The position numbers were made by a program, and so were the translations under genes. From positions 1,322,501 through 1,386,500 of the forward strand of contig NZ_JACWZZ010000001.1 of assembly GCF_014698995.1 (NCBI RefSeq): 64,000 bases of DNA. The letters run 5' to 3'. Positions 17,310 to 26,534 of this stretch are shown here, piece by piece (the first letter of the stretch is position 1; each line of letters opens with the position of its first letter). Origin of the DNA: Hymenobacter duratus. Its GTDB lineage: Bacteria > Bacteroidota > Bacteroidia > Cytophagales > Hymenobacteraceae. Under the pieces are notes generated by a model. That model did not search any database and was not told the DNA's origin. It saw only the letters and a program-made list of their open reading frames with translations.

Positions 17310-18908
17310 ATGAAACAAGCCCTCGAAGAAGCCACCGCAACCGGCACCGATGTACAGGAACACGACCACCACGGCATTCGGCAGGTACTGCGGGAATTAG
17401 GCGTCGAAAACACCAACCAGGCCTGGAGCACCGGCTTGCAGTGGGGCGGCGGCACCAACAAGACGGTCCGCGCCATCCACTCGCCCGCCGACAGCCGCCT
17501 GATCGGCTCCGTGGCATTTGCCACCGCCCAGGACTATGAGCAGGTAGTGCAGAAGGCACAGGAAGCTTTCCTGGTCTGGCGCACGGTGCCGGCTCCCAAG
17601 CGCGGCGAAATCGTGCGCCAGATTGGCAATAAGCTGCGCGAATACAAGGAGCCGCTGGGCAAGCTGGTGAGCTACGAGATGGGCAAAATCCTGCAGGAAG
17701 GCCTCGGCGAAGTGCAGGAGATGATTGACATCTGCGACTTTGCGGTGGGCCTCTCGCGGCAGCTTACGGGTTTCACGATGCACTCGGAGCGCCCGGCGCA
17801 CCGCATGTACGAGCAGTACCATCCGCTGGGCGTAGTCGGCATCATCTCGGCCTTCAACTTCCCGGTGGCCGTGTGGAGCTGGAACGCCATGCTGGCCGCC
17901 GTTTGCGGCGACGTGAGCATCTGGAAACCGTCGGAGAAGACGCCGCTGGTGGCCGTGGCCGTGCAGCACATTATCAAGGACGTGCTGCGCGAAAACGAGC
18001 TGCCCGAAGGCATCTTCAACCTGATTATCGGCGACGCGGAAATCGGGGCGGCTATGGCGGCCGACACGCGCGTACCGCTGGTGTCAGCTACGGGCAGCAC
18101 CCGCATGGGCAAGAAAGTGGGCGAAGTAGTGGGCGGCCGCCTGGGCCGCGCCCTGCTGGAGTTGGGCGGCAACAACGCCATCATCCTCACCGAGCACGCC
18201 GACCTCGACATGGCCATGCGTGCCGTGGTATTTGGGGCCGTAGGCACGGCCGGACAGCGCTGCACCACCACGCGCCGCCTCATCATCCACGAGTCCATTT
18301 TCGAGGATGTGAAGGCGCGTCTGCTGAAAATCTACCCCAACCTGCCTATTGGTCACCCGCTGCAGGAAGGCACGCTCGTGGGCCCGCTCATCGACAAGCA
18401 GGCTGTAGAAAGCTTCACCAATGCCCTGGCTGCCGTGCAGGCTGAAGGAGGCAAGCTGCTCATCGGCGGTGAAATTCTGGAAGGCGCCGGCTACGAAACC
18501 GGCACCTACGTGAAACCCGCGCTGGTAGAAGCCCGCAACGAGTACCACACGGTGCAGGAAGAAACCTTTGCGCCCATCCTGTACCTCATCAAGTACAGCG
18601 GCGGCGTGGAAGCAGCCATTGCCGTGCAGAACGGTGTGCGGCAGGGCTTGTCGTCAAGCATCTTCACTCTGAACATGCGCGAGTCGGAAGCCTTCCTGGC
18701 CCACGGCGGCTCCGACTGCGGCATTGCTAACGTGAACATCGGCACTAGCGGCGCAGAAATAGGCGGCGCATTCGGTGGCGAAAAGGAAACTGGCGGCGGC
18801 CGCGAGTCGGGATCCGATGCGTGGCGCGTGTACATGCGCCGCCAGACCAACACCATCAACTACTCCGACCAGCTTCCCCTGGCTCAGGGTATCAAGTTTG
18901 ACGTGTAA
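17310..18908 (+). CDS. Aldehyde dehydrogenase, alpha-aminoadipic semialdehyde (ALDH7) type
   Basis: A 532-residue NAD(P)-dependent dehydrogenase. Catalytic Cys318 lies in TAGQRCTTTRRL and the general base Glu284 in LLELGGNN; FNFPVAVWSWN and WKPSEKTPL form the cofactor and substrate region. The GQRCTTTRR motif, the LGGNNAIIL stretch and the C-terminal FGGEKETGGGRESGSDAWR are characteristic of ALDH7A1 and L-piperidine-6-carboxylate dehydrogenase, which oxidise alpha-aminoadipic semialdehyde in lysine breakdown. About 30 extra residues precede the usual N-terminus. It stands alone with its own promoter and terminator, so the pathway role is inferred from family only. Confidence 0.9.
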   Translation: MKQALEEATATGTDVQEHDHHGIRQVLRELGVENTNQAWSTGLQWGGGTNKTVRAIHSPADSRLIGSVAFATAQDYEQVVQKAQEAFLVWRTVPAPKRGEIVRQIGNKLREYKEPLGKLVSYEMGKILQEGLGEVQEMIDICDFAVGLSRQLTGFTMHSERPAHRMYEQYHPLGVVGIISAFNFPVAVWSWNAMLAAVCGDVSIWKPSEKTPLVAVAVQHIIKDVLRENELPEGIFNLIIGDAEIGAAMAADTRVPLVSATGSTRMGKKVGEVVGGRLGRALLELGGNNAIILTEHADLDMAMRAVVFGAVGTAGQRCTTTRRLIIHESIFEDVKARLLKIYPNLPIGHPLQEGTLVGPLIDKQAVESFTNALAAVQAEGGKLLIGGEILEGAGYETGTYVKPALVEARNEYHTVQEETFAPILYLIKYSGGVEAAIAVQNGVRQGLSSSIFTLNMRESEAFLAHGGSDCGIANVNIGTSGAEIGGAFGGEKETGGGRESGSDAWRVYMRRQTNTINYSDQLPLAQGIKFDV

Positions 18909-18929
18909 GTAAGGTGTGAAATTTGTAAC

Positions 18930-18965
18930 AAAAAGGCCCGTCCGGTATTCCGGACGGGCCTTTTT
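18930..18965. terminator. Bidirectional terminator between convergent genes
   Basis: A perfect 16-bp stem (AAAAAGGCCCGTCCGG / CCGGACGGGCCTTTTT) with a 4-nt loop. It lies between the dehydrogenase gene (plus) and a lipoprotein gene (minus) and has a T-run in both directions. Confidence 0.93.
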
Positions 18966-18985
18966 GTTAGGGCGTGAGCCAGTTG

Positions 18986-19498
18986 CTACATACCTATTTT
19001 AACATCGCCGTGGCCTTTGTAGTAGAGCGAGCTGCCATTCCGGAACACATAGTAGAGGCGGTAGAGCTTGCCCTGCTGAAAGGCACTGTCGCTCACATCC
19101 AGGCTAAATGACAGGCCGCTGCTGGCAGTGGAGGTTTGCAGCGGCCGCACCACTTGGTATTTCTCATCAACTACCACGAAGCTGCACGTAACAGCAATGG
19201 GCGTAGTGAAGTGAAAAATTGCTCGGCCGGCCTCCACGGGGTTAGGGTAGGTGCTGAGGTTGGACACGGTGCCGGTAGCCGTGGCGTTCAGGTCGAGGCC
19301 CAGATCCTGAAACAGGCCGCGCTCCTGCGTATTCCAGGCGCCGTCCAGCGTCCAGTCCGTAGGGTCGGGGGTAGACATGGGGTAGTTGTTGTGGTCGCGC
19401 ATGGCAATACCACCGTTCGGCCCGAAGTCGATGGTGGGGTCCTTCTTTTTGCAGGCAGACAGGGCCAGCACAAAAAACAGCGGGGCAAGAAACTTCAT
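18986..19498 (-). CDS. Hypothetical lipoprotein with YPNP motif
   Basis: A 170-residue protein with a short signal peptide and lipobox (LALSAC) followed by KKKD, so it is lipid-anchored. From about residue 80 the sequence STYPNPVEAGRAIFHF followed by paired beta strands resembles the T9SS type A domain fold, but it is not at the extreme end of a long passenger. The function is unknown. It is convergent with the dehydrogenase gene and shares its terminator. Confidence 0.72.
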   Translation of the reverse strand: MKFLAPLFFVLALSACKKKDPTIDFGPNGGIAMRDHNNYPMSTPDPTDWTLDGAWNTQERGLFQDLGLDLNATATGTVSNLSTYPNPVEAGRAIFHFTTPIAVTCSFVVVDEKYQVVRPLQTSTASSGLSFSLDVSDSAFQQGKLYRLYYVFRNGSSLYYKGHGDVKIGM

Positions 19499-19704
19499 AG
19501 AGACGGAATAGCTTACTTACAGCAGACAGAAACAACGTGCGGCAGCAAAGCTACTGGCTAACTGCCGGAAAAGTAAGCGTCAGTGCAACCTCCCCTGGTT
19601 GAGGCTGTCTTTTATCTGCTTGCACGCTAGGTGTTAGCAGCTTCGCCCGGAAAGTCGGATATTTACCATCTTCCTTTTCCGCTTCACCTCCCGCAACCCG
19701 CTCT

Positions 19705-20271
19705 ATGGAAGCTTTTGCGTACACTGATATCAACGCCCCGCTGGTCGAGCGGTGCCGCCTGGGCGACCGGCGGGCACAGGCCGAGATTTATAAACGCTAC
19801 TCCAAAGCCATGTTCAATGCCTCGCTGCGCATCACCGGCGACTACGCCGAGGCCGAGGACGTGCTGCAGGAGGCTTTTCTGAGTGCTTTCCGGGAGTTGC
19901 ACAGCTACAAAGGCGACTCCTCATTTGGTTCGTGGCTGAAGCGCATCGTTATCAACAAAAGCATCAACTGCCTGCGCAACCGTCGGCTGCAACTGGTGCC
20001 TTTAGGAGAGCAGCACGATGCCGCCGGCCCCGAAACGGCCGACTTCGGGCCCGAAAACGAGGAAACGAATTGGCGTGCTGATGTGGTGCGCCGCTGCGTG
20101 CAGGAGCTCCCCGATGGCTACCGCGTAGTGCTGAGCCTGTACCTGCTGGAAGGCTACGACCACGCCGAAATAGCCGGTATTCTGGGTATCACCGAGTCCA
20201 CGTCGAAGTCGCAGTATAGCCGGGCCCGCAAAAAACTGCTGGAACTAGCCCGCCAGCGCGGCCTTTCGTAA
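19705..20271 (+). CDS. ECF-type RNA polymerase sigma factor
   Basis: A 188-residue sigma-70 family protein with only regions 2 and 4. Region 2 (about residues 22-92) includes YAEAEDVLQEAFLSAF and GSFGSWLKRI-like residues for -10 recognition; region 4 (about 125-185) includes LPDGYRVVLSLYLLEGYDHAEIA and the helix-turn-helix ESTSKSQYSRARKKL. It heads a probable operon with the membrane protein at 20372 (candidate anti-sigma factor) and the DUF4097-like protein at 21148, so it probably responds to an envelope signal. Confidence 0.93.
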   Translation: MEAFAYTDINAPLVERCRLGDRRAQAEIYKRYSKAMFNASLRITGDYAEAEDVLQEAFLSAFRELHSYKGDSSFGSWLKRIVINKSINCLRNRRLQLVPLGEQHDAAGPETADFGPENEETNWRADVVRRCVQELPDGYRVVLSLYLLEGYDHAEIAGILGITESTSKSQYSRARKKLLELARQRGLS

Positions 20272-20371
20272 AAGCAACTAGATCATTCCGTCTTCGGACG
20301 CCGCGCACTGCCCACCCTGTACCGGGGCGCTGCGGGCCGAAGAAAGCCATGTGCGTAGTACCACCCCTGAC

Positions 20372-21151
20372 ATGAACGAGAAAAAAACCGGTCTGGAGAA
20401 TTTCGTTGAACGGCACCTGTCCGACTTCGACGCGTTTGAGCCGCGCCCGGATTTGTGGGACGACATCGAACAGAAGCTGGCCGCACCCACGGCCGGCGCT
20501 GCCACCGAGCAGGAAGAAGAGCATGCCGCACCACTGCGGGTAGTAAAGCTGTACCCTACTGCCGACACGCCAGCGGCCACTACGCCAGCGGCCCGCTGGG
20601 CTGGCTGGCTGCCGCGCCCCAAAATGGCCGCCGCTCTGGCCGGACTTGTGCTGGCCGGTGCCGGTGCTATCTGGAGCAACCAGTCGGCACGCTCCACAGC
20701 CTGGACCAGCAGCAACACGCCGCTGGTATTGGCCGCGCCTACCGTAGAAGACGCCACTGAGGCTAATTCCTTTGGATTTGACGCCGCGCCGGTAGCCGCT
20801 ACCGCCGAGTCGCCGGTGGCCCGCCTGAGCCAGGAAGTGCGCCGCATGGAAGGCTACTACGCCGTGCAGATCAATGAGCGGCAGGCGGAATTGCAGCAAC
20901 TGGAAGCCAAAACCGCTTCTGCCGGTGCCCCCGCCGACTGGCAACGGGAACTGGCCGCGCTGGACTCTACCTACAGCCAACTGAAAACCGAGCTGTACCG
21001 CAATCCGGAGCCGGCCGTGGTGCTTGATGCCATGAACCGCAACCTGCAGATTCGCCTCGATATACTGAACCAGCAAACCCGCACCCGGGAGCAGATTCAG
21101 GAATACTATGCGCAGCCGCCGGTAGACGCCAATAACCAGCCTAAGCCATGA
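20372..21151 (+). CDS. Probable anti-sigma factor, single-pass membrane protein
   Basis: A 259-residue protein: cytoplasmic N-terminus (residues 1-85, NFVERHLSDFDAFEPRPDLWDDIEQKL, abridged), one membrane segment (MAAALAGLVLAGAGAIW, about 88-105) and a periplasmic Gln/Glu-rich helical part that ends Pro/Asn-rich. No zinc-binding anti-sigma motif (HxxxCxxC) is visible. The anti-sigma role is inferred from its topology and its position 100 nt after an ECF sigma gene. The stop overlaps the next ATG by 4 nt (ATGA). The ATG at 20372 is preferred over an upstream GTG at 20351. Confidence 0.7.
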   Translation: MNEKKTGLENFVERHLSDFDAFEPRPDLWDDIEQKLAAPTAGAATEQEEEHAAPLRVVKLYPTADTPAATTPAARWAGWLPRPKMAAALAGLVLAGAGAIWSNQSARSTAWTSSNTPLVLAAPTVEDATEANSFGFDAAPVAATAESPVARLSQEVRRMEGYYAVQINERQAELQQLEAKTASAGAPADWQRELAALDSTYSQLKTELYRNPEPAVVLDAMNRNLQIRLDILNQQTRTREQIQEYYAQPPVDANNQPKP

Positions 21152-22407
21152 GCCAGCGCCTTGCCCTATATGGTCGTGTGCTTCTGACCGGCGTCATGCT
21201 GCTGGCTAGCTCTGCCGTGAGCATGGCCCAATTGGTGCCCGTTGCTACCGCGGAACACTACTACAGCTTGCCCAGCAACGAAGCGGCACCTTTGCCCTTG
21301 CAGGGTGGCCCGGCTGATGGCCAGAATGGACAAGGACCACAGCCTACTACTCCGCAGGGCCCGCAAGGCCCGCAGGAAGAAACGTCGGTTGCACCCGCTA
21401 TTGAGAAAACCCGCCGCCTGAGTCGCACTTTTGCAGTGCCTGCTGGCAAACCCTACGCGCTGGACACTCGCTACGGTCGTGTGCAGGTGAATGTGTGGAG
21501 CCGCAACGAAGTGCGTACCGATGTTGACATCATTACTCGCGCCGATACGGAAGACAAGGCGCAACTGCTCCAAGACATGATTCAGGTGCAGTTGCTCGAA
21601 AACGACCCTGTAACTGGTGGCGTTTCGGCCCGCTCTCGGTTTGGAGCTATGCCGAGCGGTTGCTGGAGCCGCACCAAGCTCTACGAAGTAAACTACACGG
21701 TGTGGGTGCCCAAAAACACGCCGTTGCATGTATTCAATACCTTCGGCGACGTGACAATTAGCGGCGACCTGACTGGCCCGACTGAGCTGACCGTGGAATA
21801 CGGTACGTTGCGGACTGGCCGCCTCGACGGCGGGCAGAATCTGGTACGCGTTGGTAACGGGCAGGCGTCGGTAGCGTACACGCGCCGCGCCAGTATCGAT
21901 GCCTCGTACTCGCGCCTTCGCCTCGATGCCGGACAGACCGTGGACCTGCGCAACAACTACTCCGACATCGACATCGGGACAGTGCAGGACCTGACCGTAC
22001 ACAGCAAATACGGCGACGTGGCACTGGGCACCGTGCGCAACCTGCGCGGCACTTCCGGCTACTCCAAGTTCAGCATCGATAAACTGTCTGACAAGCTAGA
22101 TATGACGGTGCAGCATTGCCCCAATTTTGAGGTGCGCAACACCGGCCGCAACTTCAGCGTCATCAACCTCGACGGTGGCTACAGCACCATTCTGCTCAAC
22201 TTCGCCGATGATGCCGGGTTTAATTTCGATGTGAACACGCAGCATGGCAAATTGCTCGTGGATAAGAAGCTGGTGCGTGTAGATTCGGAAGAAAACGGCC
22301 CTGCTTCCAGCGACATGCAAGGCACGTTTGGAGTCGCCAAAGCCCGTCCGGCTGCTGGCAACGTCAACATCAAAGTGCGCTACGGCAACGTCAGCTTCAA
22401 CCGCTAG
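21148..22407 (+). CDS. Secreted DUF4097-like beta-helix protein
   Basis: A 419-residue protein with a signal peptide (LLASSAVSMAQ), a Gly/Pro/Gln-rich linker (about residues 45-75) and then repeated short strands with the rhythm of DUF4097/adhesin beta-solenoids: VFNTFGDVTISGDL, LTVEYGTLRTGRL, LRNNYSDIDIGTV, LTVHSKYGDVALGTV, IKVRYGNVSF. Such proteins are common next to ECF sigma/anti-sigma pairs in Bacteroidota. Start overlap (ATGA) with the upstream gene implies translational coupling. Its biochemical role is unknown; it may be the sensed or effector component of the operon. Confidence 0.8.
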   Translation: MSQRLALYGRVLLTGVMLLASSAVSMAQLVPVATAEHYYSLPSNEAAPLPLQGGPADGQNGQGPQPTTPQGPQGPQEETSVAPAIEKTRRLSRTFAVPAGKPYALDTRYGRVQVNVWSRNEVRTDVDIITRADTEDKAQLLQDMIQVQLLENDPVTGGVSARSRFGAMPSGCWSRTKLYEVNYTVWVPKNTPLHVFNTFGDVTISGDLTGPTELTVEYGTLRTGRLDGGQNLVRVGNGQASVAYTRRASIDASYSRLRLDAGQTVDLRNNYSDIDIGTVQDLTVHSKYGDVALGTVRNLRGTSGYSKFSIDKLSDKLDMTVQHCPNFEVRNTGRNFSVINLDGGYSTILLNFADDAGFNFDVNTQHGKLLVDKKLVRVDSEENGPASSDMQGTFGVAKARPAAGNVNIKVRYGNVSFNR

Positions 22408-22430
22408 GCGTCTGCCATCTAGGTTTTACA

Positions 22431-22457
22431 AAAGCCGGCCCTAGAGCCGGCTTTTTT
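22431..22457 (+). terminator. Intrinsic terminator after the sigma operon
   Basis: AAAGCCGGC pairs with GCCGGCTTT around a 6-nt loop, followed by T-residues. Confidence 0.88.
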
Positions 22458-22518
22458 GCGTTTAGCCCATTTCATACGGCTACCGGCCCTACCTTTAGCG
22501 CCACTCACTTTCTGCCCT

Positions 22519-23070
22519 ATGAACCGCCTGCTACTCCTGTTGCCGCTGCTGTTGGGTTTCGGCGGGCTGGGGGCACTGGCCCAGCAACAACCGGCCATGC
22601 CTGCCTCCACCTCATCTCCTGCCGCACTGCCATCTGCCATGCGTACCTACGCCCTGCGTCTGGCGCCCGGCCAGGACCTGCGCCAGCAGTTGGAGGCCTT
22701 TGTGCAGGCTCACCAAATCAGGGCCGGCGCCATCGTAACGTGCGTGGGCAGCCTCACACAGGCCACGTTGCGGCTGGCCAATCAGGAAGGACCCAGCGTG
22801 TATCGGGGCCACTTCGAAATTGTGTCGCTGGTGGGCACGCTATCCATCAATGGCAGCCACGTCCACCTCTCGGTTTCTGACTCTACGGGCCGTACGTTGG
22901 GCGGCCACTTGCTCGCGGGCAACATCATTTACACCACAGCGGAGCTGGTGCTAGGCGTGCTGGATGACGTGGAGTTCCGGCGCGAAACCGACCCCACTTT
23001 CGGCTACCGCGAGCTGACGGTGCACCCGGCCCAACCGAAAGGCCCGGCCAAAAAGCCTGGTCGGCGCTAA
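22519..23070 (+). CDS. Secreted PPC/DUF296-domain protein
   Basis: A 183-residue protein with a signal peptide ending GALAQ and, from about residue 45, a PPC (DUF296) domain: YALRLAPGQDLRQQLEAFV, IRAGAIVTCVGSL, and HVHLSVSDSTGRTLGGHL, where the His residues form the metal site of the prokaryotic trimeric family. Most bacterial PPC proteins are cytoplasmic, so the signal peptide is notable. The tail is Lys/Pro-rich. The ATG at 22519 gives the signal sequence; the longer open frame overlaps the upstream terminator. TACCTTTA at 22489, one mismatch from the -7 consensus, may be its promoter. Confidence 0.88.
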   Translation: MNRLLLLLPLLLGFGGLGALAQQQPAMPASTSSPAALPSAMRTYALRLAPGQDLRQQLEAFVQAHQIRAGAIVTCVGSLTQATLRLANQEGPSVYRGHFEIVSLVGTLSINGSHVHLSVSDSTGRTLGGHLLAGNIIYTTAELVLGVLDDVEFRRETDPTFGYRELTVHPAQPKGPAKKPGRR

Positions 23071-23213
23071 ACTGGATGGTGCCGCAAAATTAATTGCGGT
23101 AGGCGCAGGCGCTCTGTTTCAGGGCGGGGTTGCAATGTGTATTATTGTAGGAATATCCGATAGACTCCCGCCGTGCGGGCAGCTATGGCTTGCTTCTTTA
23201 CTTATACTGCTTG

Positions 23214-26200
23214 ATGCAACTTTACCCTTACGGCCTGGCGCTGGCGCTGCTAGCCGCCGCGCCCGGCGCGACCCTCGCCCAAAAAACTGTTCAGCCCACA
23301 CCTGTTGCCGCTACTCTTCCTCCGCTAGTTGATTCGTACCAGGCTCTGAAGGAAGGAGTCGAGCTGCACGATAAGGGGGAGCATGAAGCCGCCATTGCCC
23401 GCTACCGCGCCGTTACGCCCGGCGACACACTGTATCCGGCCGTACAAAGCGAGCTGGCCAACACGTATCTGGCGGTGCAGAAATACCAGGAGGCCGTAGA
23501 TGCCGCCAACCGCGCCCTGGCATTGCACTACATTGATCCGCAGCCGTACATAGCGCTGGCCTGGGCTGAGGAAGAGCTCAAGCACCCCGACAAAGCCCAA
23601 GCCGCTTACGACACCGGCCTGCAGCGCTTCCCGTACCACCAGATGCTGTGGTTCAATCAGAGCATCATGCAGGTGGAGGCAAAACGGCTGGAAGAAGGGT
23701 TTCGTAGCCTGCAGCGCAGTTTGGCACTGAAGCCTGCTCATGCCAGCAGCCATTTCCAGCTGGGCAGCCTGGCCGTGCGCCAGGGGCAGACCAGCCACGC
23801 CATGCTCAGCATGCTTGCGTTCCTGCTCATCAGCCCCGATGGCTCTTCGAGCCACGATGTGCTGGTGTCCTTGGAGCAGCAGGCGGCGCGTGCCGCCACG
23901 GTAGAAGAAGCCCGCAAGCTCACGTCTTTCACGCCCAACGAAGCATTCCAGGAGCTGGACCTGCTCATCGAGTCCAAAGTAGCCCTGCGCAAAGAATACG
24001 TTTCCAAGGTGAAATTCGACGCGGCGCTGGTAAAACAGGTGCAGCTGCTGGTAGAGAAGTTTCCGGCCACTGCTTCCGACGACTTCTGGGTGCGTCTCTA
24101 CGGTCCGCTCGTGGAGCAGCTCCGCCAGGGCGACAACCTCACTACCGCCACTTACCTCGCCCTTACGTCCGCCGACGATAAGAAAGCCACGCAGTGGATC
24201 AAAGGCAACAAGAGCAAAATCGAGAAGTTCTACGCCGCCGTTACGCCCGCTTTGCTTCAGATTCGGGAGCAGCAGCCCGTGGTGCGGGAAGGCAAAACGG
24301 TGCTCACCAAAGCCTGGTTTGATGATGAAGGCCGCATCAATGGCCTCGGCGAAGGCACCGTGCAGGGCGAGGAGCGCCGCTTCACCGGCCCCTGGATATT
24401 CACAGCCGAAACCGGCGCGGTAGAGCAGGAGGGAAGCTACGGCCCCGACTTCAAGCGCACCGGCCCCTGGCGCATCTACCACTCCAACGGCCAGCTGCAG
24501 CGCACCGCCACCTACCGCAACGGCGAGATGGAAGGCCTCGTGCGCGACTACCACGACAACGGCCAGCTGGCCGCCGAAATGCCAACGGCGAAGGACAAGG
24601 TGGAAGGCGTGATGAAGCTGTTCAACTACTGCGGCGAGCTGACCGAAACGCGCACCTTCCAGGCCGGCGACCTGAACGGGCCGTACGCTACGTTCCACCC
24701 CGGCGGCCGGCCCAAAATGCGCGCCGAGCTGCGCGCCGACAAGCAACAGGGCCTCCAGACATACTTTTACCCCGACGGGGCCAAGGAGTTTGAGTACACC
24801 TACGTCGATGGCAAAAAGCAGGGCCCGTTTCTGGTAAACTACTCCGACAACGTGCCCGAAAAGCGCGGCACCTATGACCAGGACGAGCTGCACGGCCCCT
24901 ACACCGAGTATTTTTCCAACGGCCAGCTGCAGAACGCCGGCACCTTCACGCGCGGCAAGCGCACCGGGCTCTGGAAAGAATACTTTGCCGATGGGAAGCT
25001 GAGCGCCGAAATCAACTACGATGAGGCGGGCGAGCTGCACGGCATCTACCACGACTACACCTACCAGGGAAAGCTCTACTGCGACTTCGACTATGACCAC
25101 GGCCGGCTCACGCGCCTGCGCTACTATGACCCCGCCACCGGCCGCACCCTGCAGGATACGCCCATTAAGAAAGGCCGCGTCGCAGTACAACTCTACGGTG
25201 CCGACGGCCTCACTACGGGCACGGGCGCTTACCTCGATGGCAAAATTGAGGGCGAGTGGCGCTGGCAGTACACCAACGGCATGCTCCAGCAGATTCGTAG
25301 CTACAAGCAGGGGCAGCTCGAAGGTTCTTCTGTAGAGTACTACGCCAACGGCCAGCTCAAGCAGCGCACTACCTACACCGAAGGCGTGCAGGAAGGTCCC
25401 TATGAGTCGTTTTTGCGCGACGGCCAGCGCAGCCAGACCGGCTACTACCGCGGCGGCCAGCCCCAGGGCCCCTGGCGCGACTACTACGCCGACGGCCAGC
25501 TGAGCGAGGAATACGAAATGCACCAGGGCCAGAAAAACGGGGTTACCCGCAGCTTCGCTCCCAACGGCAAGCTCACCGAGTCGCGCGTCTACGAGTTTGG
25601 CCGCAAGCTGACGCTGACCACCTACGACACGCTGGGCCGAACCGTCAGCCACGTGGTGCAGAAGCCCGATACCAAGGGGTTTACCTTCACTTACCCCAGT
25701 GGCAACGTGCTGTACCGCACGCCCGTGTCCTGCTACGAAAACCAGGGCCCGGCCAGCTGGTATTATCCTTCCGGCAAAACGGAGGTGGCCTTCGGCTACG
25801 AAGCCGATAAGCGCCACGGCCCCTATAAATCCTTCTTCCAAGATGGCAAAACCCGGCTGGAAGGCGAGTTCCGCAACGGCGACCGGCACGGCCTCTGGAA
25901 AGAATACTACGCCAGCGGGCAGCTGAAATCTTCCATCAACTACCGCTACGGAAGCTGGGTGGGCGAAACGCGCTACTACTTCCCGAACGGCCAGCTGGAA
26001 GCCGTGCAAAACTACCTCTACGGCACGCCCGAAGGCCTTTCGCAGCATTACAACCCGGCCGGCGAGCTGCTGGAAGAGCGCCTCTACGAGCACGGCAACC
26101 TGGCCGCCTTCCGCCCCGGCCACGACCAGTCGGCGCCCTGGCAGCGCATTGAAAAGCTGACGGGCACTATCAAAACCAGCTTCGCCAACGGCAAGCCGGC

Positions 26201-26534
26201 CGCCGACGAAACCGTGCGCGGCGGCCTGCTCGACGGGACCCGCACCGCTTATTACAGCTCCGGACAGGTGTTTTGCCGCATGAATTTCAAGGAAGGTATG
26301 CTGACGGGCACGCTCACTGGCTACCACCCCAACGGCCAGCTGATGGAGGAAGAGCAGTATCTGCACGGCGAGTTCCACGGCAGCAGCCGCTACTACCGCC
26401 CCGACGGCACGCTGGAACGCGAAGAAAATTATCGGAGTGGGGAAAAGCTCGGCCCGACTGTATATTACGATGTGAAGGGCAAGCCCACCAAGACCGAAGT
26501 GTACTGGAACCAATACGTGTATGAAGGCAAATAA
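23214..26534 (+). CDS. TPR and MORN_2-repeat protein
   Basis: A 1106-residue secreted or periplasmic protein. A signal peptide (LALALLAAAPGATLAQ) is followed by four to five TPR-like helical repeats (about residues 45-220), a helical linker, and from about residue 370 to the end a long array of MORN_2 (YwqK-type) repeats of roughly 22-24 residues with the signature YxxNGQLxxxxxYxxGxxxGxW, for example YHSNGQLQRTATYRNGEMEG. I count about twenty. Such arrays form flat beta-ladders and probably serve as scaffolds. The 3' end overlaps the downstream transglutaminase gene by 14 nt, so the two are likely translated together. Confidence 0.85.
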   Translation: MQLYPYGLALALLAAAPGATLAQKTVQPTPVAATLPPLVDSYQALKEGVELHDKGEHEAAIARYRAVTPGDTLYPAVQSELANTYLAVQKYQEAVDAANRALALHYIDPQPYIALAWAEEELKHPDKAQAAYDTGLQRFPYHQMLWFNQSIMQVEAKRLEEGFRSLQRSLALKPAHASSHFQLGSLAVRQGQTSHAMLSMLAFLLISPDGSSSHDVLVSLEQQAARAATVEEARKLTSFTPNEAFQELDLLIESKVALRKEYVSKVKFDAALVKQVQLLVEKFPATASDDFWVRLYGPLVEQLRQGDNLTTATYLALTSADDKKATQWIKGNKSKIEKFYAAVTPALLQIREQQPVVREGKTVLTKAWFDDEGRINGLGEGTVQGEERRFTGPWIFTAETGAVEQEGSYGPDFKRTGPWRIYHSNGQLQRTATYRNGEMEGLVRDYHDNGQLAAEMPTAKDKVEGVMKLFNYCGELTETRTFQAGDLNGPYATFHPGGRPKMRAELRADKQQGLQTYFYPDGAKEFEYTYVDGKKQGPFLVNYSDNVPEKRGTYDQDELHGPYTEYFSNGQLQNAGTFTRGKRTGLWKEYFADGKLSAEINYDEAGELHGIYHDYTYQGKLYCDFDYDHGRLTRLRYYDPATGRTLQDTPIKKGRVAVQLYGADGLTTGTGAYLDGKIEGEWRWQYTNGMLQQIRSYKQGQLEGSSVEYYANGQLKQRTTYTEGVQEGPYESFLRDGQRSQTGYYRGGQPQGPWRDYYADGQLSEEYEMHQGQKNGVTRSFAPNGKLTESRVYEFGRKLTLTTYDTLGRTVSHVVQKPDTKGFTFTYPSGNVLYRTPVSCYENQGPASWYYPSGKTEVAFGYEADKRHGPYKSFFQDGKTRLEGEFRNGDRHGLWKEYYASGQLKSSINYRYGSWVGETRYYFPNGQLEAVQNYLYGTPEGLSQHYNPAGELLEERLYEHGNLAAFRPGHDQSAPWQRIEKLTGTIKTSFANGKPAADETVRGGLLDGTRTAYYSSGQVFCRMNFKEGMLTGTLTGYHPNGQLMEEEQYLHGEFHGSSRYYRPDGTLEREENYRSGEKLGPTVYYDVKGKPTKTEVYWNQYVYEGK

